Shown: positions 23,670 through 35,249, numbered from the stretch's first letter. The stretch is 64,000 nt of DNA from Liolophura sinensis (GCF_032854445.1 NC_088302.1:2048001-2112000); one strand, 5' to 3'. Translations and numbers: made by a program. Notes: generated by a model from the sequence alone, not told the origin.

Positions 23670-26575
23670 GAAGATTCTCAGGTTCTTGTGTAGTGTGTCA
23701 GGTTTTTGTCTGGTTTGTCGTGTTCTTCTATAGTCTGTCAGGTTCATCTATAGTTTGTCAAGTTCTTGTCTAGTCTGTCAGGGTCTTGGCTAGTCTGTCA
23801 CGTTCTTGTCTAGTTTGTCAGGTTCTTGTCTAGTCTGTCTGGTTCTTGTCTTGGCTAGTTTGTCAGGTTCTTGTCTAGTCTGTCAGCTTCTTGTCTAGTC
23901 TTGTCTAGTCTGTCAGGTTCTTGGCTAGTTCGTCAGGTTCTTGTCTAGTCTGTCAGGCTCTTGGCTAGTCTGTCAGGTTCTTGGTTAGTTTCTCAGGCTC
24001 TTGGCTAATCTGTCAAGTTCTTGGCTAGTTTGTCAGGTTCTTGTCTAGTTTGTATGGTTCTTGTCTAGTTTGTATGGTTCTTGGCTAATTTTTCAAGTTC
24101 TTGACTAGTCTGTCCGGTTCTTAGCTAGTTTGTCAGGCTCTTGGCAAGTCTGTCAGGTTCTTGGCTAGTCTGTCAGGTTCTTGTCTAGTATGTCAGGTTC
24201 TTGGCTAATCTGTCAGGTTCTTGTCTAGTCTGTCAGGTTCTTGTCTAGTCTGTCAGGTTCTTAGCTAATCTGTCATGTTCTTGGCTAGTTTGTCAGGCTC
24301 TTGGCTAGTCTGTCAAGTTCTTGTCTAGTCTGTCAGGTTCTTGGCTAGTTTGTCAGGCTCTTGGCTAGTCTGTCAGGTTCTTGTCTAGTCTGTCAGGTTC
24401 TTGGCTAGTTCGTCAGGTTCTTGTCTAGTCTGTCAGGTTCTTGGCTAGTCTGTCAGGTTCCTGGCTAGTTTGTATGGTGTTTGGCTAGTTTGTCAAGTTC
24501 TTGTCTAGTCTGTCAGGTTCTTGTCTAGTTTGTCAGGTTCTTGTCTAGTCTGTCAGGCTCTTAGCTAGTCTGTCAGGTTCATGGCTAGTTTGTCAGGGTC
24601 TTGGCTAGTCTGTCACGTTCTTGTCTAGTCTGTCAGGTTCTTGTCTAGTCTGTCTGGTTCTTGTCTTGGCTAGTTTGTCAGGTTCTTGTCTAGTCTGTCA
24701 GGCTCTTGGCTAGTCTGTCAGGTTCTTGGCTAGTTTGTCAGGTTCTTGTCCAGTCTGTCAGGTTTTTGGTTAGTTTGTTAGGCTCTTGTCTAGTCTGTCG
24801 GGTTCTTGGCTAATCTGTCGGGTTCTTGGCTAGTTTGTCAGGTTTTTGGCTAATCTGTCATGTTCTTGGCTAGTTTGTCAGGTTCTTGGCTAGTCTCTCA
24901 GGTTCTTGTCTAGTTTGTCAGGATCTTGTCTAGTCTGTCAGGCTCTTGGCTAGTTTGTCAGGCTCTTGTCTAGTTTGCCAGGTTCTTGTCTAGTCTGTCA
25001 GTTTCTTGGCTAGTTTGTCAGGTTTTTGGCCAGTTTTTCAGGTTTATGGCTAGTCTGTCAGGCTCTTGTCTAGTCTGTCAGGTTCTTGGCTGGTCTGTCA
25101 GATTCTTGGCTAGTCTGTCAGGTTCTTGTTTAGTCTATCAGGTTCTAGGCTAGTTTGTCAGGTTGTTGGCTAATCTGTCAGATTGTTGGCTAGTTTTTTT
25201 AGCCTATTGTTTAGTCTGTCAGGTTCTTGTCTAGTCTGTCAGTTTCTTGGCTAGTTTGTCAGGTTTTTGGCCAGTTTTTCAGGTTTATGGCTAGTCTGTC
25301 AGGTTCTTGTCTAGTCTGTCAGGTTCTTGGCTGGTCTGTCAGATTCTTGGCTAGTCTGTCAGGTTCTTGTTTAGTCTATCAGGTTCTAGGCTAGTTTGTC
25401 AGGTTGTTGGCTAATCTGTCAGATTGTTGGCTAGTTTTTTTAGCCTATTGTTTAGTCTGTCAGGTTCTTGTCTAGTCTGTCAGGTTGTTGGCTAGTTTGT
25501 CAGGTTCATGGCTAGTTTCTCAGGTTCTTGGCTACTCTGTTAGGTTCTTGGCTAGTCTGTCACGTTCTTGTCTAGTTTGTCAGGCTCTTTTCTAGTCTGT
25601 CATGTTCTTGGCTAGTCTCTCAGGTTCTTGGCTAGTCTATCAGGCTCTTTTCTAGTTTGTCAGGTTCTTGTCTTGTTTATCAGCTTCTTGGCTAGTTTGT
25701 CAGGTTCTTAGCTAATCTGCCAGGTTCCTGTCTAGTTTGTTTGGCTCTAGTCTAGTCTGTCAAGTTCTTGGCTAGTCTGTCAGGTTTCTAGTCTAGTTTG
25801 TCAGGCTCTTGTCTAGTCTGTCAGGTTCTTGGCTAGTTTGTCAGGTTTTTGGCTAATCTGTCATGTTCTTGGCTAGCTTGTCAGGTTCTTGGCTAGCTTG
25901 TCAGGTTCTTGTCTAGTTTGTCAGGTTCTTGGCTAGTCTGTCAGGATCTTGTCCAGTCTGTCAGGTTCTTGTCTAGTTTGTCAGGCTCTTGTCTAGTTTG
26001 TTAGGTTCTTGTCTAGCCTGTCAGTTTCTTGGCTAGTTTGTCAGGTTTTTGGCTAGTTTGTCAGGTTCTTGGCTAGTTTGTCAGGCTCTTGTCCAGTCTG
26101 TCAGGTTCTTGTCTAGTCTGTCAGGTTCTTGTCTGGTTTTTCAGGTTCTTGGCTAATTTGTCAGGTGCTTGGCTAGTCTGTCACGTTCTTGTGTAGTTTG
26201 TGATGTTCTTGGGTAGTCTGTCAGGTTCTTGTCTAATCTGTCAGGTTCTTGTCTACTCTGTCAGGCTGTTTTCTAGTCTGTCAGGTTTTTGGCTAGTCTG
26301 TTAGATTCTTGTGTAGTCTGTCAGGTTCATGGCTAGTTTATGAGGGTCTTGGTTAGTTTCTCAGGTTCTTGGCTAGTTTGTAAGGTTCTTGGCCAGTCTG
26401 TCACGTTCTTGGTTAGTTGGTTATGTTCTTGGCTAGTCTGTCAGGCTCTTGGCTAGTCTGTTAGGTTCTTGGCTAGCCTTTCAGGTTTTTGTGTATTCTG
26501 TCAGGTTCTTGTCTAATCTGTTAGGTTCTTCGCTAGTTTGTCAAGTTCTTGGCTAGTTTGTCAGGCTCTTGTTTT
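23670..26575. repeat. giant minisatellite, 20 bp monomer, about 145 copies
   Basis: The consensus is close to 'ggttcttgtctagtctgtca', with main variants 'ggcta' for 'gtcta' and 'tttgtca' for 'ctgtca'. Interspersed variants allow longer-range structure to be seen: 25001 onward is repeated almost exactly 241 bases later, and 23781 onward recurs about 815 bases later. The strand is strongly asymmetric (T- and G-rich on plus). In beta copy 2 the homologous place (about 38585-38640) has only 'tttgtctttgtaagg' type unexpanded sequence. Confidence 0.98.
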
Positions 26576-26616
26576 GGTGCTGGCTGATCTGTATTCATAA
26601 ACCTGACTTCCATCCC

Positions 26617-26945
26617 TAATGCACATTTGGTAGAGCGTCCGGTTCAGGGGCCTAAGACCTTAACAAAGAGGAAGTTGTTACTTCCTTGCTTGGCGTTCAG
26701 CATTAAGGGGATAGTGCAATGACTGGTTGACCCGTATCAGTATAATGGCTCGGGTGGCGCCGCTTACTTGCCTTCGGTATGTCGTCTCAGTGAAGCGGCA
26801 CTAGATAAAAGAGCGGTGGAAATCCGCCCTGCAACAAGGAGGCACATTACATACACTCTAAGGATTCCTTCGTCGTCATCTGTACGACGTTAAACCTCTA
26901 ACACTCACTCCAACACTTACACCAGCTTAATGCACCATTCCTTTG
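26617..26945 (+). mobile_element. SINE-2 copy flanked by an 8-bp repeat
   Basis: The body 'ccgccctgcaacaaggaggc', 'cattacatacactctaagga', 'ttccttcgtcgtcatctg' and the ending 'tacgacgttaaacctctaac' match the copy at 21305-21533. It is flanked by 'taatgcac' at 26617-26624 and 26938-26945. Beta copy 2, which lacks the SINE, has 'taatgcac' once, near 38711, as expected for an empty target. The tRNA head is degraded. Confidence 0.82.
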
Positions 26946-27175
26946 CCATTATTTACCTCTTGTCAGAGAATTGTAAACATAATTTTACTGTCCAGGAATG
27001 GAAATGTAACAAGATTATTATCATTCACAAGGCAATTGCGATCATAGTGACCACAGGTTTATTTTAAACAGCGGGATGCAGGCTTATGGGATAATTACAA
27101 CATTTGAAAGTTTTCATATATTATGAGACCTACGGCGGGGAACCAACTTCACTTTATCCCTTAACAACAGGGGAC

Positions 27176-28129
27176 TATGTGAAACCTCCCTAGGCAAGCA
27201 AACATGCTTACAGATGGCTATCAAACACTGGCAGGTTAATGTGTTTGTCAAGAGTACCATGGACGGGAACCAGCTGTGTTATTACCAATTTCAACCAAGC
27301 TAAAACAGTTCCAGTCCGTACATGAAAGGACGTCGAAATCTCCGGCGAGGTATCCTGCAACCGTCAAGAAGAAAGGTAGAACGTCCTCAGTATTAGAGAG
27401 AGGGGATTTTTGTCTCAAGAAGTAATTTAGGTCATGGATCGAAAACATTCGATTTTTTTACCACAGACTAATCAAAAAAAAAAAATCTAAAAACTACACA
27501 GAAATTTTTGGAGATTTCAAAGATATTGGGAATTTGCCCTTGTTTCTGGCACGGCTAACAAACAACAACGGAGGCAACGAAAGGGTCCTGAAACACCACT
27601 CAGTTATTGATGACAAACACCACTCAGTTATTGATGACAAATCTACTATGTAATTTTCAAGCATAAGTTGAGTAAATCTTAACAGTGTCGTGTATCTGAG
27701 ATCGGCTTGTCACGTGGTTGGCGGTTTCAACCCGCTCAGTGAATCTTTGTTAACACTAATGCGGTTTACATTCATACCTAGTGCTATTCATAAACTACAT
27801 ATATCAAAGTTGGGTTGTATCAGGCAGTTGAATGGTGACCTAGATTTTGTCATGCTGTCACCTAACGAATCCAGTTAATCTATTTAAGAAGATTTACTTG
27901 TATCATATAGATCATATCAATCTTCGCAAACACGAGGTGAACTTGCTTAAATTTTTCTGAAGGTTATGTCATTTATTAAAGATGAAGTTAATGTTTATCC
28001 CTAGTCACTCATGGCATCCTGTTTATCTGATCAAGGCATTTTTGTTACTTAGTAGTACCAGCCTGAAAAGCGTAATGGTTTCCGGCCTGCTCTCAGGTAG
28101 AAAAACTTTACTCGGCTGTCTTCACTGCG
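27176..28129. other. plain sequence, one exact 24-bp duplication
   Basis: 'aaacaccactcagttattga' plus 'tgac' occurs twice in direct tandem at 27591-27614 and 27615-27638. No supported gene. Confidence 0.55.
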
Positions 28130-29250
28130 TCTAAGTGTTCAATCATTACTTCCCACTCTCCAAGACTGTGTGCTTAGCGTTTCACTCTTTGGAGACGACT
28201 TTGATCGATGAGAACGCGTTGGAGAAATTTACCCGCTGTATAGACATGCTATGGTTGTCATTCACAGTTCACGTTCTAGTGTCATGAAAGCAATTTCTCA
28301 CAGCGTCACGGGCGAAGAAATCTGTGGGACGAGCTCCGATCTCGCTTGTTGATGTGCTAAGCACGGTCAGGAAGACATGTACATGAAAATCGTTGTGAAA
28401 ATGGAGTAAACAAATGTGTATCTTGTTACATCGAGGTGAGTTCTGCTGAAGTAATGGGAAAGAATCTTGTCTTTGTTATCGTCCCATATTTTTCTTCATT
28501 ACCTGACAGTCTAACACAAGGCGCTTTGGGAATAGAGCTGTAAGCCAATGAGCTCTGTACACAGCACACGGCTGACATCGCTTAATGGCGATAATTATAT
28601 TAGACGGTTGATGGAAGGTAATATCAGTCACCATGGGAATAGATACAGCCTCCGATTTCATTCCAGCAAGCGAATATTGTGGCGATAATCGGCCAGCCAG
28701 AAATGATGCTAAGCTGTCACCTTCCTTTCACCCACAAACTCAACGACGGTAAACAAGTGTTTGATTTGGATACTGACCCTAAGGCTGTTATCCCAGAAAA
28801 AATACAGTCCTGTTCATTTAATAACCCATCCTCTGGACAGACTGACGTCTCTGTCTTTGTTCGAATTAAGGTGACATTAACTGTCTGTCTTGTCAACCGT
28901 AATCCCGTCGTATTTGCTCAGAGAGAACAATGGGTGTTCAGCTAAGGCAGATTAGGCGTCAGCGAAGAATACATCAAGCTCTTTGTAATGAAAGCAAAGG
29001 AATCTCGCTCGTACGACAAGGCTGATAAAAGGAGTAGCTGGTGTTTAATCGGTGTTAATGCTTGTAATTTCTAATGACTCTTTCGGAATTTTCAGAAATG
29101 GAATTGAACTTATTTAGCGCGTCGTGAACACCCGGAACGCCATTAGATAAGTTAGAGCTCGTTAATTGTGTTTTAATGAATGGAAGAAATTGTCACTGTG
29201 AAGATATTTCCTGACACAAGAAAGAGAAGAAGTACCAAAGCAGAACATTT
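28130..29250 (+). repeat. alpha dispersed repeat, copy D
   Basis: Collinear with copy C: 'gacgactttgatcgatgaga' (28194), 'ctcacagcgtcacggg' (28294), 'ggcgctttgggaatagagct' (28520), the peptide-like block (28632-28862), 'atacatcaagctctttgta' (28968) and 'ggaacgccattagataag' (29136). It continues into the three-copy 51-bp tandem that follows. Confidence 0.87.
28632..28862 (+). pseudogene. peptide-like block of the alpha repeat (copy D), frameshifted
   Basis: The first frame contains ASEYCGDNRPARNDAKL and ends at a stop near 28750. The second half (KQVFDLDTDP, IPEKIQSCSFNNP, GQTDVSV) is in the next frame. It shares its shift with copy C. Compared with copy B it shows several synonymous changes but also clear replacements, so no intact gene is claimed. 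Confidence 0.35.
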
Positions 29251-29393
29251 ATCTCGTTGGCGCAGCCTAAATAAACCTATTTACCGAATGTCAGAACATT
29301 TATCTCATTGACGCAGCCTAAATACACCTATTTACCACATGTCAGAACATTTATCTCACTGACGCAGCCTAAATAAATCTATTTACCACATGT
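29241..29393. repeat. three-copy tandem, 51 bp monomer, at the end of alpha copy D
   Basis: Three consecutive 51-base units starting 'cagaacatttatctc' and containing 'gcgcagcctaaata' or 'acgcagcctaaata'. Alpha copy C has one diverged version ('cagaatatttatctcg' at 20181) and copy E a further diverged one near 35797. This is a small, recent local amplification. Confidence 0.92.
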
Positions 29394-29454
29394 CACTGTT
29401 ACTGTAAGGGAATGGCTTACCTTATACAGGTGTTTGATATGTTAAGCAAAAATA

Positions 29455-29720
29455 TTTATTTAGTTATTTGATTGGTGTTTTACGCCGTACTCAAGAATAT
29501 TTCACTTATACGACGGCAGCCAGCATTATAGTGAGTGGAAACCGGGCACAGCCCGTGGGAAACCCACGACCGTCCGTAGGTTGCTGAAAGACCGTCCCAC
29601 GTACGGCCGGAGAGGAAGCCAGCATGATCTGGACTTGAACTCACAGCGACCGCATTGGTGAGAGACTCCTGGGTCATTACTCTGCGCTAGCGCGCTAACC
29701 GACTGAGCCACAGAGGCCCC
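29455..29720 (-). mobile_element. SINE-1 copy, complete, with 11-bp target-site duplication
   Basis: Full-length reverse-complement SINE-1, from tail ('tatttagttatttgattggt') to head ('cgctaaccgactgagccaca', 'gaggcccc'). It is flanked by identical 11-mers 'aagcaaaaata' at 29444-29454 and 29721-29731. The two short minus-strand frames inside it are SINE sequence, not genes. Confidence 0.96.
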
Positions 29721-29731
29721 AAGCAAAAATA

Positions 29732-30235
29732 AGGAGCTACGTGTAAAGAACTAATAAAAGCAGAGGAGATGTTACAGAGTGTAATTGTTTATTCCCTCAT
29801 TTTATTATCATTGCCTTTATCTATAATATTACCACCATGGTCCACTAGGGACATCAAGCTTTGGTTCTTTCGTGTACATGAAGGGCTATTGTCCGGCAAT
29901 TTCTACAAAACAGGTAAAACCACAGAATTTCCTCTCTTTAAAATCACGGACATCAAGTCATTAATGTGAAATTCGCAATCATTAAATTTGGAAACCATAT
30001 TGTAATCACAGAGGACAGCGGATCACGCCATTAGTTCGAGATTTTGGACGTGTATTGTCCAGGTAACTAAAGGGTGTTGATAACGAACATTTTATACAGA
30101 CGATTACCTGATTAAATATGAAATCGACAGAGGAAGAAAAAAGGAATAGTTACCTTGATTTAAGAACACCTAAAGAACACAGTTTTAGATGTCTTGTTTG
30201 ATTAAGTCGTTCAGCTCTTTATGTATTTTTGATAT
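29732..30235. other. plain AT-rich sequence
   Basis: A 66-aa frame at 29769-29969 has no recognisable motif. No repeat seen. Confidence 0.5.
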
Positions 30236-31972
30236 TCATGAAGTACTTCCAGGAAACTTTGCGTGTTGTTCGGATGCTGGGCTAAGTTCTTTGTCTATTT
30301 ATGTTACTGATGAAGTACACTCAGGAACATTTGTGTCTTGTTCAGATGCTGGGATAAGTTCTTTGTAAATTTATGTTACTGATGAAGTACACTCAGGAAC
30401 ATTTGTGTCTTGTTCGGATGCTGGGCTAAGTTCTTTGTCTATTTATGTTACTGGTGAAGTACACTCAGGAACATTTGTGTCTTTTTCAGATGCTGGGATA
30501 AGTTCTTTGTCTATTTATGTTATTGATGAAGTACACTCAGGAACATTTGCGCCTTGTTCAGATGCTGGGCTAAGTTCTTTGTAAATTTATGTTACTGATG
30601 AAGTACACACAGGAACATTTGTGTCTTGTTCCGATGCTGGGATAAGTTCTTTGTAAATTTATGTTACTGATGAAGTACACACAGGAACATTTGCGTCTTG
30701 TTTAGATACTGGGCTAAGTTCTTTGTAAATTTATGTTACTGATGAAGTACACTCAGGAACATTTTTGTCTTATTCGGATGCGGAACTAAGTTCTTTGTAA
30801 ATTTATGTTACTGATGAAGTAACACTCAGGAACATTTTTGTCTTATTCGGATGCGGAACTAAGTTCTTTGTAAAATTTATGCTACTGATGAAGTACACTC
30901 AGGAAACATTTGTGTCTGTTCAGATGCTGGGCTAGGCTCTTTGTAACTTATGTTACTGATGAAGTACACTCAGGAACATTTGTGTCTTTTTCAGATGCTG
31001 GGATAAGTTCTTTGTAAATTTATGTTACTGATGAAGTACACTCAGGGAACATTTGTGTCTTTTTCAGATGCTGGGATAAGTTCTTTGTCTATTTTTGTTA
31101 CTGGTGAAGTACACTCAGGAACATTTGTGTCTTGTTCAGATGCTGGGCTAAGTTCTTTGTAAGTTATGTTACTGACGAAGTACACTCAGGAACATTTGTG
31201 TCTTGTTCAGATGCTGAGCTAAGTTCTTTGTCTATTTATGTTTACTGATGAAGTACACACAGGAACATTTGTGTCTGGTTTAGATGCTGGGCTACGTTCT
31301 TTGTAAATTTATGTTACTGACGAAGTACACTCAGGAACATTTGCGTCTTGTTCAAGATGCTGGGCTAAGTTCTTTGTAAACTTATGCAACTGATGAAGTA
31401 CACTCAGGAACATTTGTGTCTTACTCGGATGAGGAGCTAAGTTCTTTGTAAATTAATGTTACTGAGGAAGTACACACAGGAACATTGTGTCTTGTTCAGA
31501 TGCTGGGATTAAGTTCTTTGTAAATTTATGTTACTGATGAAGTACACTCAGGAACATTTTTGTCTTTTTCAGATGCTTAGATAAGTTCTTTGTCTATTTA
31601 TGTTACTGATGAAGTACACACAGGAACATTTGTGTCTTGTTCAGATGCTGGGATAAGTTATTTGTCTATTTATGTTACTGATGAAGTACACTCAGGAACA
31701 TTTGCGTGTTGTTCGGATGCTGGGCTACGTTCTTTGTCTATTTATGTTACCGATGAAGTACACACAGGAAACTTTTGTGTCTGGTTTAGATGCTGGCTAA
31801 GTTATTTGTAAACTTATGTTACTGATGAAGTACACTCAGGGACATTTGTGTCTGGTTCGGATGCGGAGCTAAGTTTTTTGTAAATTTATGTTACCGATAT
31901 GTATACTCAGGAACATTTGCGTCTTGTTCAGATGCTGGGGCTAAATTCTTTGGCTTTTTATGTTACCCACTA
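30236..31972. repeat. minisatellite, 72 bp monomer, about 24 copies
   Basis: The unit runs from 'gatgaagtacactcaggaac' through 'atttgtgtcttgttcagatg' and 'ctgggataagttctttgtaa' to 'atttatgttact'. Many single-base insertions and deletions occur between copies. Variants ('gtctatttatg' for 'gtaaatttatg', 'cggatgcggaacta' for 'agatgctgggcta') are scattered rather than clustered. Because 72 is a multiple of three, a 73-aa frame at 31590-31811 arises by chance. Confidence 0.96.
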
Positions 31973-31981
31973 CTTCACTTA

Positions 31982-32373
31982 GCCAACCACACTACCAAGC
32001 AGACAACGAGACGACCTACCGAGATAACAGCCAACCACACTACACAGTAGACAACCAGTTGGCCTACGAGATGATAGACAACCGTACTACCAAGTAGACA
32101 ACCAGTTGGCCTACCGAGATGATAGACAACCACACTACCAAGTAGACAACCAGTTGGCCTACGAGATGATAGACAACCACACTACCAGTAGACAACCAGT
32201 GGCCTACCGAGATGATAGACAACCACACTACCAAGTAGATAACCAGTTGGCCTACGAGATGATAGACAACCACACTACCAAGTAGACAACCAGTTGGCCT
32301 ACCGAGATGATAGACAACCACACTACCAAGTAGATAACCAGTTGGCCTACCGAGATGATAGACAACCACAGTA
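31982..32373. repeat. minisatellite, 48 bp monomer, about 8 copies
   Basis: The unit runs 'caaccacactaccaagtaga', 'caaccagttggcctaccgag', 'atgataga'. Several copies lack one base ('cctacgag' for 'cctaccgag'). It directly abuts the end of the 72-bp array but is unrelated to it in sequence. The minus-strand 101-aa repetitive frame is an artefact. Confidence 0.95.
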
Positions 32374-32932
32374 CCCAGCCAGCCAACTGGTCAGCTTAGC
32401 TACCTACCAAACTAACACAGTATAGTTTAGTATTTGTTCTATTCTCTGACTGTACTCTGGCCAGATGGTTTTGTTCATTCATCCCTTTTATGCCTAATAG
32501 CCATATCTCACAGACCTATGTCGACCGTTCATGGTGAGTGTAAAACCACTTCACTCCCGGATATTGGACGGATATTGGAAGCCTCTAGCCTGGTCTGTCG
32601 TCACAAAACTACAGACTTCTCTCTGCCCGGGAACCGTACTGGAGTTTAAAACAGAAGAAATGATCGGGTGAAATGACATGACAAGCATGTAGCATGGAAA
32701 TGCCAATGAGAACCAAAACGTGACTAATTTTCAGTTGGCCTCCGACACAGCCCGATCGGCGTATCCATAGTCCTTGTGTCCTACCTTGAAAAGACTTTGC
32801 TTTGTAATTTTAAGTTGAGAAGAAAGTTTGTCGGTGCACGGTGCAGATACTCTAATAGAATATGGATTACTATATCTCAGGCAAACTCGGTTTTTTTGAT
32901 GGATAATACTTAATCTAAGTTCGGCTTTACGA
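32374..32932. other. plain sequence between two arrays
   Basis: Open frames on both strands (32434-32649 plus, 32731-32955 minus) show no motif. No repeat recognised. Confidence 0.5.
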
Positions 32933-33822
32933 TGAGAACACAGTGCGAGCCACAAAACTATCTATACAGAACACAGTGCGAGCCACAAAACCTATACAGA
33001 ACACAGTGCGAGCCACAAAAACTATACAGAACACAGTGCGAGCCACAAAACTATACAGAACACAGTGCGAGCCACAAAACTATACAGAACACAGTGCGAG
33101 CCACAAAACTATACAGAACACAGTGCGAGCACAAAAACTATACAGAACACAGTGCGAGCCACAAAACTATACAGAACACAGTGCGAGCCACAAAACTATA
33201 CAGAACACAGTGCGAGCCACAAAACTATACAGAACACAGTGCGAGCCACAAAACTATACAGAACACAGTGCGAGCCACAAAACTATACAGAACACAGTGC
33301 GAGCCACAAAACTATACAGAACACAGTGCGAGCCACAAAACTATACAGACACGGTGCGAGCCACAAAACTATACAGAACACAGTGCGAGCCACAAAACTA
33401 TACAGAACACAGTGCGAGCCACAAAACTATACAGAACACGGTGCGAGCCACAAAACTATACAGAACACAGTGCGAGCCACAAAACTATACAGAACACAGT
33501 GCGAGCCACAAAACTATACAGAACACAGTGCGAGCCACAAAACTATACAGAACACGGTGCGAGCCACAAAACTATACAGAACACGGTGCGAGCCACAAAA
33601 CTATACAGAACACAGTGCGAGCCACAAAACTATACAGAACACAGTGCGAGCCACAAAACTATACAGAGCACGGTGCGAGCACAAAACTATACAGAACACA
33701 GTGCGAGCCACAAAACTATACAGAGCACGGTGCGAGCCACAAAACTATACAGAAGACAGTGCGAGCCACAAAACTATACAGAACACAGTGCGAGCCACAA
33801 AACTATACAGAACACGATGCGA
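32933..33822. repeat. minisatellite, 29 bp monomer, about 30 copies, broken by an assembly gap
   Basis: The unit reads 'acagtgcgagccacaaaact' then 'atacagaac'. Copies are very similar, with a few 'cggtg' for 'cagtg' and single-base losses. The monomer has no stop in any plus-strand phase and its length is not a multiple of three, so all three plus frames stay open (up to 436 aa including Ns). These frames are artefacts. The right end is cut by the N run. Confidence 0.98.
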
Positions 33823-34022
33823 NNNNNNNNNNNNNNNNNNNNNNNNNNNNNNNNNNNNNNNNNNNNNNNNNNNNNNNNNNNNNNNNNNNNNNNNNNNNNN
33901 NNNNNNNNNNNNNNNNNNNNNNNNNNNNNNNNNNNNNNNNNNNNNNNNNNNNNNNNNNNNNNNNNNNNNNNNNNNNNNNNNNNNNNNNNNNNNNNNNNNN
34001 NNNNNNNNNNNNNNNNNNNNNN
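33823..34022. other. assembly gap, exactly 200 N
   Basis: A run of N of round length, between the 29-bp array and the middle of an alpha copy. A round number usually means unknown true size. The missing DNA should hold the rest of the array and the 5' part of alpha copy E. Confidence 0.99.
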
Positions 34023-34401
34023 TCATGTTCAAGTGGCCGGAAGCATGGTCGGAAAGCAATTTTTCACAGCGCCACCTGGCGGGCAAATCTGTCAGACGAG
34101 CTTCAGATCTCGCGTCGAGACATTGTTACAGGGCGTGGGCTTGTTGATTTGCTTGGCACAGTCAGGAAGACTAAGAATCGTTTTCAGAGTGGAGCGATAT
34201 TCACCATCGGGTCAACAAATGTAGTTACCTCGAGACGTGTTCTGCTAAAGTAATGGAGAAGAATGTTTTGTTCATTATTATCCCATATGTTTTCATTAGC
34301 CCCACTACCAGCCCAATGTGAGGCGCTTTGGGAGTAGAGCTGTAAGCCACTAAGCTCTGCACACAGAGCTTACATCGCCGAATGGAGACAATTATATCAG
34401 A
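34023..34401 (+). repeat. alpha dispersed repeat, copy E, left part
   Basis: It begins mid-element after the gap: 'cacagcgccacc', 'cagatctcgcg', 'gagacattgttac', 'ggtcaacaaatg', 'gaggcgctttgggagtagag' all match copies C and D in order. It is interrupted after 'acaattatatcaga' by an insertion of about 850 bases. Confidence 0.82.
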
Positions 34402-35249
34402 GGAAGTAAAACACACAACGAGAAAACATGACATATATTCGGTTTATTAAACTGCTGGCGTAGAGTGGTCACGGCTGACAATTAAATGATCTCTGGGTGT
34501 GCAGGGTTTAGCGGTTAATTTTTAAGAGTAATTTGTGATTGTTTGAATGTTGTTAACACAGACGGACTGCCGATCAGTACTTGACGTTTGATTTAATCAA
34601 TTAAAATTCAGTCCATCTACATATCTGTCAACATCAATAGGTAGGGTCAAAAGCAGATTTTGCTATTTTAAGGCGTTTTCCTGTGGGAATTCCTTTCATA
34701 ATAAAAAAAATGATTACGTGGACCAAAGTATATAAGGTATCTAGTTAGGGAATAGTGAGATATAATAGCGAAATATCGTTTTGGTTTACGCAATCATATT
34801 TTTATAAATCAAAAAAGTTCGCCTAAGCGGAAAACTATTTGCAGGTTCGTGATACTGACGTCAAACTGTAATAGACAACTGCTTATTTTAAACGGTTATT
34901 AAACTTGATCTACTTTTGGGTAATTTTCAAATCTCAACCAAAGACTAATTTGGATAAAAATCAAAAATCGAAAAACTTTAAATTTTGGAAAGGATTCGAA
35001 GATGGCGGTTGGCAAAGTTCTGATGCTGTTCGTGTGTGGGCGTGCGTTACATTTGCTTTTAATGCGATGAAACAGTCTTTACTGTTTTACTTACGGCTAG
35101 AATTACTATTCAGAAGATCACGGGCCGGCTCTTTTTGTGGTGTACAACGCTGGGACTTTCAGGACAACGCTAGCAACAGGGTCGAGAATGTAATGATTCA
35201 GAACGGTTAATGTGGAGGCGAAGCTGGAAACATGGCCAACCGATCTCAG
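34402..35249. mobile_element. insertion of about 850 bp in alpha copy E, unidentified
   Basis: In copies B, C and D the alpha sequence runs directly from 'acaattatattaga' to 'ggtaatatcagtc' or its variant. In copy E this AT-rich segment separates the two. I see no terminal inverted repeats, poly(A) tail or tRNA head, so the element type is unknown. A 101-aa frame (34905-35210) has no recognisable motif. Confidence 0.5.

Larger units (their letters stand above)
21731..27175 (+). repeat. beta long repeat, copy 1 (expanded by SINEs and a giant array)
   Basis: Aligns collinearly with 37115-38985: 'ggtttttgcgg', 'gagattctcagg', 'acaggtgacaaattgctt', 'cagttataggat', 'accgaaatataa', 'tctagacagacggaaatcac', 'gacatttaacat', 'ctgctggctgatctgta' type sequence and 'cagcgggatgca'. 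Extra material in copy 1 is about 180 bp at about 21785-21965, a SINE-1, the 20-bp array and a SINE-2. I do not recognise the family. It could be an old transposon or one end of a segmental duplication. Confidence 0.8.

Noticed and set aside
32933-33822. Possible CRISPR-like array
   Set aside because: Units abut directly with no unique spacers, and the surrounding sequence is clearly from an animal genome. The same applies to all other arrays here.
32932-34253. Open frames of 360-436 aa on plus over the 29-bp array
   Set aside because: The monomer has no stop in any phase, so all three frames are open at once. They run through the N gap. This is repeat read-through, not a gene.
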